DNA of 64,000 nt from an uncultured Acidobacteriota bacterium. GTDB taxonomy: Bacteria > Acidobacteriota > Terriglobia > Bryobacterales > Bryobacteraceae. The translations under genes were made by a program, and so were the position numbers. Below are positions 32,698-39,526 of this stretch, one piece after another (within the stretch, counting starts at the first letter, position 1; every line of letters starts with the position of its first letter). The notes under the pieces are model-generated. The model was not told the DNA's origin. It made no database searches and saw only the letters and a list, made by a program, of their open reading frames with translations. The DNA lies in contig CADEFT010000001.1 in the NCBI GenBank assembly GCA_902826685.1, forward strand, positions 163,777 through 227,776, in the 5' to 3' direction.

Positions 32698-33518
32698 CAC
32701 AACCCCTCCAGCGGCTGGCTTTGGCCTTTCTCGGCCTGATGGCGCTAGGCGCGGCCGGCGCGGACTGGCTGGCCCCGGCGCCCTACGATCTGCAGAATCG
32801 CGAGGCTCTGGGCGAGCCGCCTTCCTCGAAAGCGCCGCTTGGAACAGACGAGCTCGGACGCGACCGGCTGTCGCGCCTGCTGCATGGCAGCCGGGTTTCG
32901 CTCGTCCTTGCGCCCACCGCGGCGCTTATTTCGGTTTTCGCCGCCGCCGCGCTGGGAGCCTTGGGTGGCTGTCTCGGCGGCCGATGGGAGCGGGCTGTCG
33001 CTTCGGCGGCCGATCTGACGCTGTCGCTGCCGGGCCTGTTCCTTTTGCTCGCCTTGCGATCGGTCCTTCCGCTGAACGCTTCGGCCTGGCTGTCGCTCGC
33101 CGCCACGTTCACGCTGCTTGGGCTGCTCGGCTGGGCGGCGCCGGCGCGGGTGGTGCTCGCCTCCATCCGGCGTCTGCGCGATTCCGATTTTGTTCTGGCG
33201 GCCCGTGCGCGCGGCGTCGCCGAATGGCGGATCCTCGCCGTTCACCTGGTCCCCAACGTCCGTCCCATTCTGGCCGCGCAGTTCCTGGTCGCGGTTCCGG
33301 CTTTCATCCTGGCCGAAGCCAATCTCGGCATGCTCGGACTCGGAGTTCCCGAATCGATGCCCAGTTGGGGTAACCTGCTGCGCGAGCTCGAAGGCCAGCC
33401 CGAGGCGCTCACCCGCCCTCTCGAACGTCCGGAGCTGTTTGCGCCCGCGCTATTGCTGATCGCCGCGGTTCTCTGCTTCCAGGCGCTGGCCGGCGCCCGC
33501 ACGGAGTCTTCCACATGA
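32694..33518 (+). CDS. Peptide-type ABC transporter permease (DppC-like)
   Basis: A membrane protein of 274 residues. The N-terminus has the DppC-type G-T-D-E-L-G-R-D-R-L-S-R-L-L-H-G-S-R motif, and the cytosolic loop A-R-A-R-G-V-A-E-W-R-I-L-A-V-H-L-V-P-N contacts the ATPase. It pairs with the preceding permease to form the channel. Its ATG overlaps the previous stop (ATGA). The start at 32694 is preferred over one six codons upstream because of this coupling. Confidence 0.88.
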   Translation: MTQPLQRLALAFLGLMALGAAGADWLAPAPYDLQNREALGEPPSSKAPLGTDELGRDRLSRLLHGSRVSLVLAPTAALISVFAAAALGALGGCLGGRWERAVASAADLTLSLPGLFLLLALRSVLPLNASAWLSLAATFTLLGLLGWAAPARVVLASIRRLRDSDFVLAARARGVAEWRILAVHLVPNVRPILAAQFLVAVPAFILAEANLGMLGLGVPESMPSWGNLLRELEGQPEALTRPLERPELFAPALLLIAAVLCFQALAGARTESST

Positions 33519-35131
33519 ACTTTCTTCTCGCCCTCTTGCTGACGGGCCGTCTGCAGGCCGCCGCTACGGCCGGTCCTCAGAGTGGCGGCGAACTGCGATT
33601 CGCCATTCAAGCCGAACCCCGTTCGCTCGATCCGCACCTGGTGAGCGACGAACCTTCGGGCATCGCCAGACTGCTCAGTGGAGGATCGCTTGTGCGCATC
33701 GACCACGTGACGCAAAAGCCCGAACCCGAACTGGCCAGGAGCTGGAAAGTGGAAGCCGGCGGCCGGCGCATCGTGTTCCAACTGCGCGAAGGCGTCTCTT
33801 TCTCCAACGGCACGCCGTTTACCGCCGAGGATGTCGCCTTCACCCTGCGCCGGCTGGCCGATCCCAATCTGCACTCGTCGGTGGCCGATGGCTTCCGGTC
33901 GAGTTCCGGCGCGGCGCAGGCCGAGGTGCTAGGGAAATATTCGGTCGCCGTCCGCTTTCCTTCCGCCACACCTAACTCCGAACGCCTTTTCGACGTCGTC
34001 ACCATCGTCTCGGCCGCCGCGCCAACCGATCCGCGCGCCGTCCTGGGACCCTTCTTTCTGGAGGAACACAAAGCCGGCAGCTATCTGCTCTACAAGCGCA
34101 ACCCGCACTATTGGAAGAAAGACGGGCTGGGCCGGCCGCTGCCCTATCTCGCCTCGGTACGGGTCGAGATCCAGCGCAACCGCGAGATGGAACTCATGAA
34201 GTACCGGCGCGGCGAGCTCAACCTCATTCAGAACCTGGACCCTGAGTCGTTCCGCCGCCTTTCGGCCGAACCGAAGGGTGGCGCGATCGACCTGGGCGTC
34301 TCGCTCGATTCCGAGATGATCTGGTTCAATCAGGTGGCCTCCGCTCCGCTGCCGGATTATAAGAAAGCCTGGTTCACCTCGCGCGACTTCCGCCTTGCCG
34401 TCTCCGAAGCCATTAATCGTGGCGACATCGCCCGCATCATATACAAGGGTCATGCCACGCCCGCTCCCGGCCCGGTCTCGCCCGCCAATCTGCAGTGGTA
34501 TTTGAGTGCGCTGCGCCCGCCGCCGCGCTCCCCCCAGGCGGCCCTCGAACGCCTTCGCAAAGCCGGCTTCTCGCTCACCGGCGGCGTCCTGCGCGATTCC
34601 GGCGGCCATCCGGTCGAGTTCTCCATCATCACCAACGCAGGCAACCGCAACCGCGAGCGCATGGCGTCGCTGATCCAACAGGATCTGAGCGGACTGGGCA
34701 TCAAGGTAAACGTGACCACGCTCGATTTCCCGTCTCTGATCGAGCGGATCGGCAAGACCTGGCAATACGAGGCGTGCCTGTTGGGCGTCATCATCTCCGA
34801 TCTCGATCCCAACGCCCAGATGAATCTTTGGATGAGTTCCTCCAGCACCCATCAATGGAACCCGGGCCAGAAGAAGCCCGCCACGCCATGGGAGGCGGAG
34901 ATCGACCGCCTGATGCAGGCGCAAAGCCAGGAACCGAACGCGCTCCGCCGCAAAGCCGCCTTCGACCGCGTGCAACAGATCGTGGTCGATCAGGCTCCGT
35001 TCGTCTATTTGGTCTACACCAACTCGCTGGTCGCCATCTCGCCTGCCGTTCGCAACGTCAGACCGGGTGTGATGCGGCCTTCGGCGATCTGGAACATTGA
35101 ACAACTGGCGCTCGACGAGGCGGCGCGATGA
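33515..35131 (+). CDS. Family 5 extracellular solute-binding protein (peptide/nickel type)
   Basis: A protein of 538 residues with a signal peptide at about 1-17. It shows the SBP family 5 pattern: S-L-D-P-H-L-V-S-D near residue 36, then L-A-R-S-W-K-V-E and L-R-E-G-V-S-F-S-N-G-T-P-F-T-A-E-D-V-A-F-T. It would capture oligopeptides or similar solutes in the periplasm and deliver them to the two permeases upstream. No lipobox cysteine is visible, so it is probably soluble. It is coupled to both neighbours by ATGA overlaps. Confidence 0.9.
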   Translation: MNFLLALLLTGRLQAAATAGPQSGGELRFAIQAEPRSLDPHLVSDEPSGIARLLSGGSLVRIDHVTQKPEPELARSWKVEAGGRRIVFQLREGVSFSNGTPFTAEDVAFTLRRLADPNLHSSVADGFRSSSGAAQAEVLGKYSVAVRFPSATPNSERLFDVVTIVSAAAPTDPRAVLGPFFLEEHKAGSYLLYKRNPHYWKKDGLGRPLPYLASVRVEIQRNREMELMKYRRGELNLIQNLDPESFRRLSAEPKGGAIDLGVSLDSEMIWFNQVASAPLPDYKKAWFTSRDFRLAVSEAINRGDIARIIYKGHATPAPGPVSPANLQWYLSALRPPPRSPQAALERLRKAGFSLTGGVLRDSGGHPVEFSIITNAGNRNRERMASLIQQDLSGLGIKVNVTTLDFPSLIERIGKTWQYEACLLGVIISDLDPNAQMNLWMSSSSTHQWNPGQKKPATPWEAEIDRLMQAQSQEPNALRRKAAFDRVQQIVVDQAPFVYLVYTNSLVAISPAVRNVRPGVMRPSAIWNIEQLALDEAAR

Positions 35132-35994
35132 GCGCCTTGCTGGAAGCGCGCATCACCGCCCGCTACGGCGGCCGGCTCGTTCTCGACGGCGCCGCGTTCG
35201 AGGTCGAAGCGGGGGAAATCGTCGGTCTGGCGGGCCCCAGCGGATGCGGCAAGAGTACCTGCGGATTGGCGGTGCTCGGCTTGCTCGATCTGAAAGGCGG
35301 CAGGGCGGAAGGCGTGATCCGCTTCGATGGAGCCGATCTTCTGACGGCTGCGGCCGGCCATGTGCGCGGGTTGCGCGGGCGCGTGATGAGCCTGGTGCCG
35401 CAAAGCCCCATCGCGTCGCTTAATCCGGCGTTGCGTCTGGGCGCGCAGCTTCGCGAGGCGTGGGAAACGCACGCGCCCAAAGGGGTATCGTGGCTCGATC
35501 CGGTGCGGCGGGCGCTCACCGCCGTAAGTTTTCCGGAAGATCCCGCCTATCTCGACCGCTACCCGCGCCAGCTTAGCGTCGGTCTGGCGCAGCGCGTTCT
35601 GATCGCCATGGCTATCCTCCACAAACCGAAACTGATCGTCGCCGACGAGGCCACCAGCGCCCTCGATCCCATTACGCAATCGGAGATTCTAGGCCTGTTC
35701 GAGAAGCTGAGCCGCGAGTCGGGCCTGGCCATCCTCTACATTTCGCACGATCTGCTGTCGATGGCCCGCCTGTGCCGCCGCGCCGCCATCCTTCAGGATG
35801 GGAAGGTGGTGGAGTTCGCGCCCATACGCCGGATCTTCGATCAGCCGGGCCATCCCTACACAAGACGTTTGATCGCGGCGCTTCCGGCGCGTCCCTCTCA
35901 CTGGGAGAACGATCTAGCCGGCCTTTCGGAAAATCTACTTAACCCGAATACGGAGAACCACGTGTCCTACGGAATAAAGTCTAGCGTCAGATAA
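35128..35994 (+). CDS. ABC transporter ATP-binding protein (DppD-like)
   Basis: An ATPase of 288 residues with Walker A G-P-S-G-C-G-K-S-T (36-44), a Q-loop in L-V-P-Q-S-P and Walker B L-I-V-A-D-E-A-T-S-A-L-D. The signature motif reads L-S-V-G-L-A-Q-R instead of the usual L-S-G-G-Q-x-Q-R. The H-loop is I-S-H-D-L. The C-terminal H-P-Y-T-R-R-L is typical of oligopeptide/dipeptide ATPases. Such transporters normally use two different ATPases (D and F); only one is encoded here, so it may act as a homodimer or pair with one encoded elsewhere. Confidence 0.88.
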   Translation: MSALLEARITARYGGRLVLDGAAFEVEAGEIVGLAGPSGCGKSTCGLAVLGLLDLKGGRAEGVIRFDGADLLTAAAGHVRGLRGRVMSLVPQSPIASLNPALRLGAQLREAWETHAPKGVSWLDPVRRALTAVSFPEDPAYLDRYPRQLSVGLAQRVLIAMAILHKPKLIVADEATSALDPITQSEILGLFEKLSRESGLAILYISHDLLSMARLCRRAAILQDGKVVEFAPIRRIFDQPGHPYTRRLIAALPARPSHWENDLAGLSENLLNPNTENHVSYGIKSSVR

Positions 35995-36035
35995 GGCCGT
36001 CCTAAGTGTACTTACCGGAAACATTAGAGGATTAC

Positions 36036-36051
36036 GGAGATACCAATCTCC
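36036..36051. repeat. Short perfect hairpin upstream of the sigma-54 activator gene
   Basis: GGAGAT and ATCTCC flank a 4-base loop. It lies between the ABC operon and the regulator start, 28 bases before the ATG. It could be an operator or a weak transcription stop; nothing distinguishes these. Confidence 0.3.
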
Positions 36052-36079
36052 CTCACCGTAGGCTGTAATACTTTCAGGG

Positions 36080-37084
36080 ATGTCTTTCACCGAGCAGGTC
36101 AACCTCTCCGAGTTCCTCGGCGTCACCGCCGTATGGGCGAGCCCTGCCATGGAGGGCCTGTTCGAGAAGGTGAAGCGGATGGCCATCAGCAACGCCGCGG
36201 TGCTGATTGAAGGGGAAACCGGCAGCGGCAAGGAAATCATCGCCCGCGGTTTGCACCACTATTCGATGCGCGCCGGAAAGCCCTGGGTGGACGTCAATTG
36301 CGCCGCGCTGCCCGAACATCTGGTGGAAAGCGAGTTATTCGGCTACGACAAGGGGGCTTTCAGCGGCGCCAACGCCTCAAAGCCCGGCTTGTTTGAGATG
36401 GCCGATACCGGCACGCTGTTTCTCGACGAAATCGGCGAGCTCGATTCGCGCCTGCAGGTGAAGCTGCTGCGCGTGCTCGATGGAGTGGGCTTCTACCGCC
36501 TGGGCGGGGTGAAGAAAGTAACCGTCAACGTGCGCATCGTCGCCGCCACCAATCGCAACCTGGAGCTGGAAGTGGCCGAGGGGCGGTTCCGCAAGGATTT
36601 GTATCACCGTCTTTCCCAACTGGTGCTGCGCGTACCGCCGCTGCGCGAGCGTGTGGACGACATCGTTCCCATCGCCCAGCTTTTCCTGCACCAGCAGAAT
36701 CCCGATCTCGAACTGTCGGCCGAAGCGCAGCAGGTATTGCGAACCCATCGCTGGCCGGGCAATGTACGCGAGCTGCAGAACGTTGCGATCTACTGCGCCA
36801 CCATGGCCGCCGGCACCGTCGTCCAGCGGGACGAGCTGCCGCCGGCGCTGCTTGGGTTCGCTCCGCTGCTGGCGGCTACCGGCGCTTCCCCGCGTCCTCC
36901 CGCCGCGCCGGCCGTCGAGCAGCCGATGCAACTGGACGACCTCGAAAAGCGGACCATCCTGCAGGTGCTCGAACAAACCGGCGGCCATCGGGAACGCGCC
37001 GCCCGCGTGCTTGGCATCTCCTCGCGCACGCTCAGCCGCAAGTTGAAGAGCTACAACATGCAGTTGGAATCGGTGGAGCCGTAG
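36080..37084 (+). CDS. Sigma-54-dependent transcriptional activator without receiver domain (PspF-like)
   Basis: A regulator of 334 residues made of an AAA+ sigma-54 interaction domain (about 14-245) and a C-terminal Fis-type helix-turn-helix (about 290-330, G-G-H-R-E-R-A-A-R-V-L-G-I-S-S-R-T-L). Walker A is G-E-T-G-S-G-K-E at 45-52 and Walker B is L-F-L-D-E-I-G-E-L. The loop that touches sigma-54 is G-A-F-S-G-A (92-97), with Ser where Thr is usual. With no N-terminal sensory domain, control must come from a partner protein or from expression level. Decayed copies of its 3' end follow. Confidence 0.92.
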   Translation: MSFTEQVNLSEFLGVTAVWASPAMEGLFEKVKRMAISNAAVLIEGETGSGKEIIARGLHHYSMRAGKPWVDVNCAALPEHLVESELFGYDKGAFSGANASKPGLFEMADTGTLFLDEIGELDSRLQVKLLRVLDGVGFYRLGGVKKVTVNVRIVAATNRNLELEVAEGRFRKDLYHRLSQLVLRVPPLRERVDDIVPIAQLFLHQQNPDLELSAEAQQVLRTHRWPGNVRELQNVAIYCATMAAGTVVQRDELPPALLGFAPLLAATGASPRPPAAPAVEQPMQLDDLEKRTILQVLEQTGGHRERAARVLGISSRTLSRKLKSYNMQLESVEP

Positions 37085-37433
37085 GTCTGCGCACGATCCT
37101 GCGGGTGAGAACCGGCGGCCATCCCGGAAGTTGAGAGCTACAACGTGCAGCCGGAATTCGGTAGACGCTGATATTTTCTGCCGGGCAGCCGATGCAACTG
37201 GACAGACCTCGAAAGGCGCCCGGTCCTGAAGGTCGCTCCAACAGACCGGCGGCCATCGAGCGCGAGCATGATCGGCATCTCTGCGCACGCTGAAGAGCTA
37301 CAACCTGCATCTGGAACCGGTAGACGCTGACATTTTTGTCCAGCAGCCGATGCCGCAGCGCTCGAAAGGCGCGATCCTGCAGCGATCGAACAGACCGGCG
37401 GCCCATCGGGAGCGCATGCCCGGCATGTAGCCT
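37085..37433 (+). repeat. Decayed tandem copies of the 3' end of the sigma-54 activator gene
   Basis: The 349 bases between the activator stop and the sulfatase stop consist of three degraded copies of the activator's last 165 or so bases. The landmark CAGCCGATGCAACTGGAC occurs at 36920 in the gene and again at 37186, with a degraded form at 37344. GAGCTACAAC occurs at 37048, 37135 and 37295. Copies A (about 37085-37180), B (about 37181-37338) and C (about 37339-37433) carry many small insertions and deletions, so none keeps a frame. A and B are each followed by a shared linker beginning GTAGACGCTGA and ending in a T-run. Confidence 0.85.
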
Positions 37434-38837
37434 TTAGCGCGAGTACTTCGTCAAATTCTGGCTCGTCGTGCCACGCCAGGATTCGATTTCCGGCGCCCCG
37501 GCCCGCGTAAACCAGGCCGCCATCTCTTTGTCGAGCGACGCGATCTGGCTCGCGTACGAAGGATCGCCGATCAGGTTCTTCTTCTCGCCGGGGTCGTGTT
37601 CCAGGTCGTAGAACTCGCTGGGCCATTCCTTGGTACGGCGCACCAGCTTCAGGTTCTCCGTGCGCACGCCGCGCACGAAGGAATACTCGAAAAACAACCG
37701 GTTCTGCCAGGCGGTCTTCTGGCCGCGCAGCACTCCGGCATAGCTTCTGCCCATGCGTTTGGCATCGGGCGCCGCCTTGATTCCCAGGTGGTCCATCAAC
37801 GTCGGGAAGTAGTCGTAGGAGGACACCATCTGCCGCGGCGTCTGACCGCCGCGAATCCGCCCCGGATGGTTCCAGATCAGCGGCACGCGGATCGATTCGT
37901 CGTACATGTTGAAAGGCCAGGTGCCGTTGCCCTTGCCCCAGACGCCGTGATGGCCGGCATTCCAGCCCTGATCGGCGGTGAAGACGACCGTCGTATCGCC
38001 GCGCACCCCCATTTGTTCGAGCTTGCGCAGCACGCGCCCCACATTGGCGTCGGCACCAGTAATTAACGCCGAATAGCTCTGCATGCTCTTGCGGTTGCCG
38101 TGATGCGTTTTGAGCCCGGGGTTCTGCCAGTCGTGCATCCGGTCCGGCGGGAAGCAGGAGAACGTGGCGTCGTTGTAGGGGGCGCGGTAGGCCTCCGGCT
38201 GGAAATCGAACGGGGTGTGCGGGGCGTAGAACGGCACCAGCAGATAAAACGGATCGCGCTTCGATTGTTCCAGGAATTCGAGCGCGCAATCGCCCACCGA
38301 ATCCGTCTTGAACTCGCTGAGCTTTGTCTTCTGCCCGTTCTTGACGAACTCCACGTTGCGGTAGGGGCCGCCGCCGCCGGGTACGGTCGCCCAGTACCGG
38401 AATCCGTATTGGGCCTTGTCGTCTTCCCCCATGTGCCACTTGCCGCACATGCCGAGGTTGTAGCCGTTGGCGGCCAGAATTTGCGAGTACGGGGTATGGC
38501 CTTCGAGCCAGCGGCGCGTAGTGGGCTCGAAGCTGTCTTCGGGCCGCAGCCAGTCCTGCACGCCGTGGACCGAAGGTATCTTGCCGGTCATCCAGGTCAT
38601 GCGGCTGGGCGAGCAGACCGGCGTGCAGGCAAAAGCACGGTCAAACCGAGCGCCGGTGCGAGCCAGTTCGTCGATGTTGGGCGTCCGCATTCCGGCGCAG
38701 CCATAGGCTCCAGTGGCCCAGGCGCCATGGTCGTCGGTCATGAACATGACCACGTTTGGCCGCTTGGGCGCCGCTTTCGAGGCGGTGTGGACGAACGGAG
38801 CGGCGGCGAGGGTGGAGAGAAACCGGCGGCGTTGCAT
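37434..38837 (-). CDS. Tat-exported type I sulfatase
   Basis: A sulfatase of 467 residues with a twin-arginine-type leader (M-Q-R-R-R-F-L-S-T-L). It has the metal-binding M-T-D-D-H-G-A-W motif and the C-S-P-S-R signature with its modifiable cysteine at about residue 75. G-K-W-H-M-G and F-T-A-D-Q-G complete the active-site pattern. The start at 38837 is chosen so that the twin arginines sit at the N-terminus; six extra upstream codons are possible. It acts on sulfate esters outside the cytosol. It is divergent from the MerR gene and unrelated in detail to the sulfatase at 11.3 kb. Confidence 0.92.
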   Translation of the reverse strand: MQRRRFLSTLAAAPFVHTASKAAPKRPNVVMFMTDDHGAWATGAYGCAGMRTPNIDELARTGARFDRAFACTPVCSPSRMTWMTGKIPSVHGVQDWLRPEDSFEPTTRRWLEGHTPYSQILAANGYNLGMCGKWHMGEDDKAQYGFRYWATVPGGGGPYRNVEFVKNGQKTKLSEFKTDSVGDCALEFLEQSKRDPFYLLVPFYAPHTPFDFQPEAYRAPYNDATFSCFPPDRMHDWQNPGLKTHHGNRKSMQSYSALITGADANVGRVLRKLEQMGVRGDTTVVFTADQGWNAGHHGVWGKGNGTWPFNMYDESIRVPLIWNHPGRIRGGQTPRQMVSSYDYFPTLMDHLGIKAAPDAKRMGRSYAGVLRGQKTAWQNRLFFEYSFVRGVRTENLKLVRRTKEWPSEFYDLEHDPGEKKNLIGDPSYASQIASLDKEMAAWFTRAGAPEIESWRGTTSQNLTKYSR

Positions 38838-38870
38838 TTCCCGGCCACTATACAACAGGAAACATCCCCA

Positions 38871-38898
38871 TTGACTCCCACAACAATTCGAGTAGAAT
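38871..38898 (+). promoter_or_regulatory. Sigma-70-type promoter of the MerR gene
   Basis: TTGACT at 38871-38876 and TAGAAT at 38893-38898 are separated by 16 bases, close to consensus. The start codon is 37 bases further on. This is the best -35/-10 pair seen in the window. Confidence 0.65.
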
Positions 38899-38903
38899 TT
38901 GTT
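38882..38903. promoter_or_regulatory. Palindromic operator candidate overlapping the MerR gene -10 box
   Basis: AACAATTC and GAATTTGTT form a near-perfect inverted repeat (one extra T) around a 5-base centre. It covers the spacer end and the -10 hexamer, a position suited to autoregulation by the MerR-type protein encoded just downstream. Confidence 0.5.
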
Positions 38904-38935
38904 AGGCGGCTCGAAGTAAACGGAAGTGGTGCCGA

Positions 38936-39451
38936 ATGTTCAAAACAAAAAAGATAAAAAGTGATCCGGAAGTACTTGAACGCAGTTTCAACTCGAGCGA
39001 AGTGGCGCGTCTTGGGGGCGTCAGTCTTCGCCAGCTCCAATGGTGGGACGAAAAAAAGGTCGTATCGCCGCGCCATGAGGGGCACAAGCGCGTGTACTCG
39101 AGCGAGGAAGTGGTGGAGATCACCGTAATCGCCGAACTGCGCCGCAAGGGATTCTCCCTACAAAAAATCCGCCGCGTTTTGCGGTTCCTGCAGCGGGAAA
39201 TGGGCAAGCGGTTAAGCGAAGTGCTCGCCCAGGAGTCCGATCTGCACCTGGTGACCGACGGCAAGTCGATTTACCTCGAACAGGACTCCAGCCGCATCAT
39301 CGACATCTTCAAGAACGCGCGCCAGCCGATGTTTCTGGTTTGCGTCACCGACCAGGTGCGCCGCCTGGGCGCCATGCGCCTGCCGGTGCCGAAGAAGCCC
39401 GCCCGCGTGGAGAACCTGGCCGCGCCCGCGCGCCGGTCCCGCGCCGTCTAA
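38936..39451 (+). CDS. MerR family transcriptional regulator
   Basis: A regulator of 171 residues. The N-terminal winged helix (about 17-85) has the MerR pattern N-S-S-E-V-A-R-L-G-G-V-S-L-R-Q-L-Q-W-W-D followed by R-V-Y-S-S-E-E-V-V-E-I and L-R-R-K-G-F-S-L-Q-K-I-R. The short C-terminal region has no cysteine cluster for metals, and its effector is unknown. A palindrome over its own promoter suggests self-control. Its neighbours (a divergent sulfatase, then an S41 protease) do not define a pathway. Confidence 0.88.
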   Translation: MFKTKKIKSDPEVLERSFNSSEVARLGGVSLRQLQWWDEKKVVSPRHEGHKRVYSSEEVVEITVIAELRRKGFSLQKIRRVLRFLQREMGKRLSEVLAQESDLHLVTDGKSIYLEQDSSRIIDIFKNARQPMFLVCVTDQVRRLGAMRLPVPKKPARVENLAAPARRSRAV

Positions 39452-39466
39452 GGCATAACCCTGTTT

Positions 39467-39503
39467 GGCGTTCCCGTGTCGCCTTAGCCGCGCCGGGAAC
39501 GCC
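39467..39503. repeat. Perfect 10-base inverted repeat upstream of the S41 protease gene
   Basis: GGCGTTCCCG and CGGGAACGCC are separated by 17 bases. No U-run follows. The right arm falls where a -35 box for TATACT (39517) would be, so it is either an operator of the protease gene or a MerR gene terminator lacking its tail. Confidence 0.45.
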
Positions 39504-39516
39504 GGTACCTCTGGGT

Positions 39517-39522
39517 TATACT
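39517..39522 (+). promoter_or_regulatory. Putative -10 element (TATACT) of the S41 protease gene
   Basis: TATACT ends 4 bases before the GTG at 39527 and 28 bases before a second in-frame GTG at 39551. With the first start a leaderless or nearly leaderless transcript is implied; with the second, a short leader. Confidence 0.4.
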
Positions 39523-39526
39523 GAAG

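Noticed and set aside
36377..37288. Minus-strand frame of 303 codons over the sigma-54 activator and part of the decayed repeats
   Set aside because: It is a shadow of the activator gene; its extension into the repeats is explained by the duplicated bases.
11258..38837. The two sulfatases as duplicates of one gene
   Set aside because: They share only the family motifs; residues around the active site and the rest of the proteins differ, so they are separate family members.
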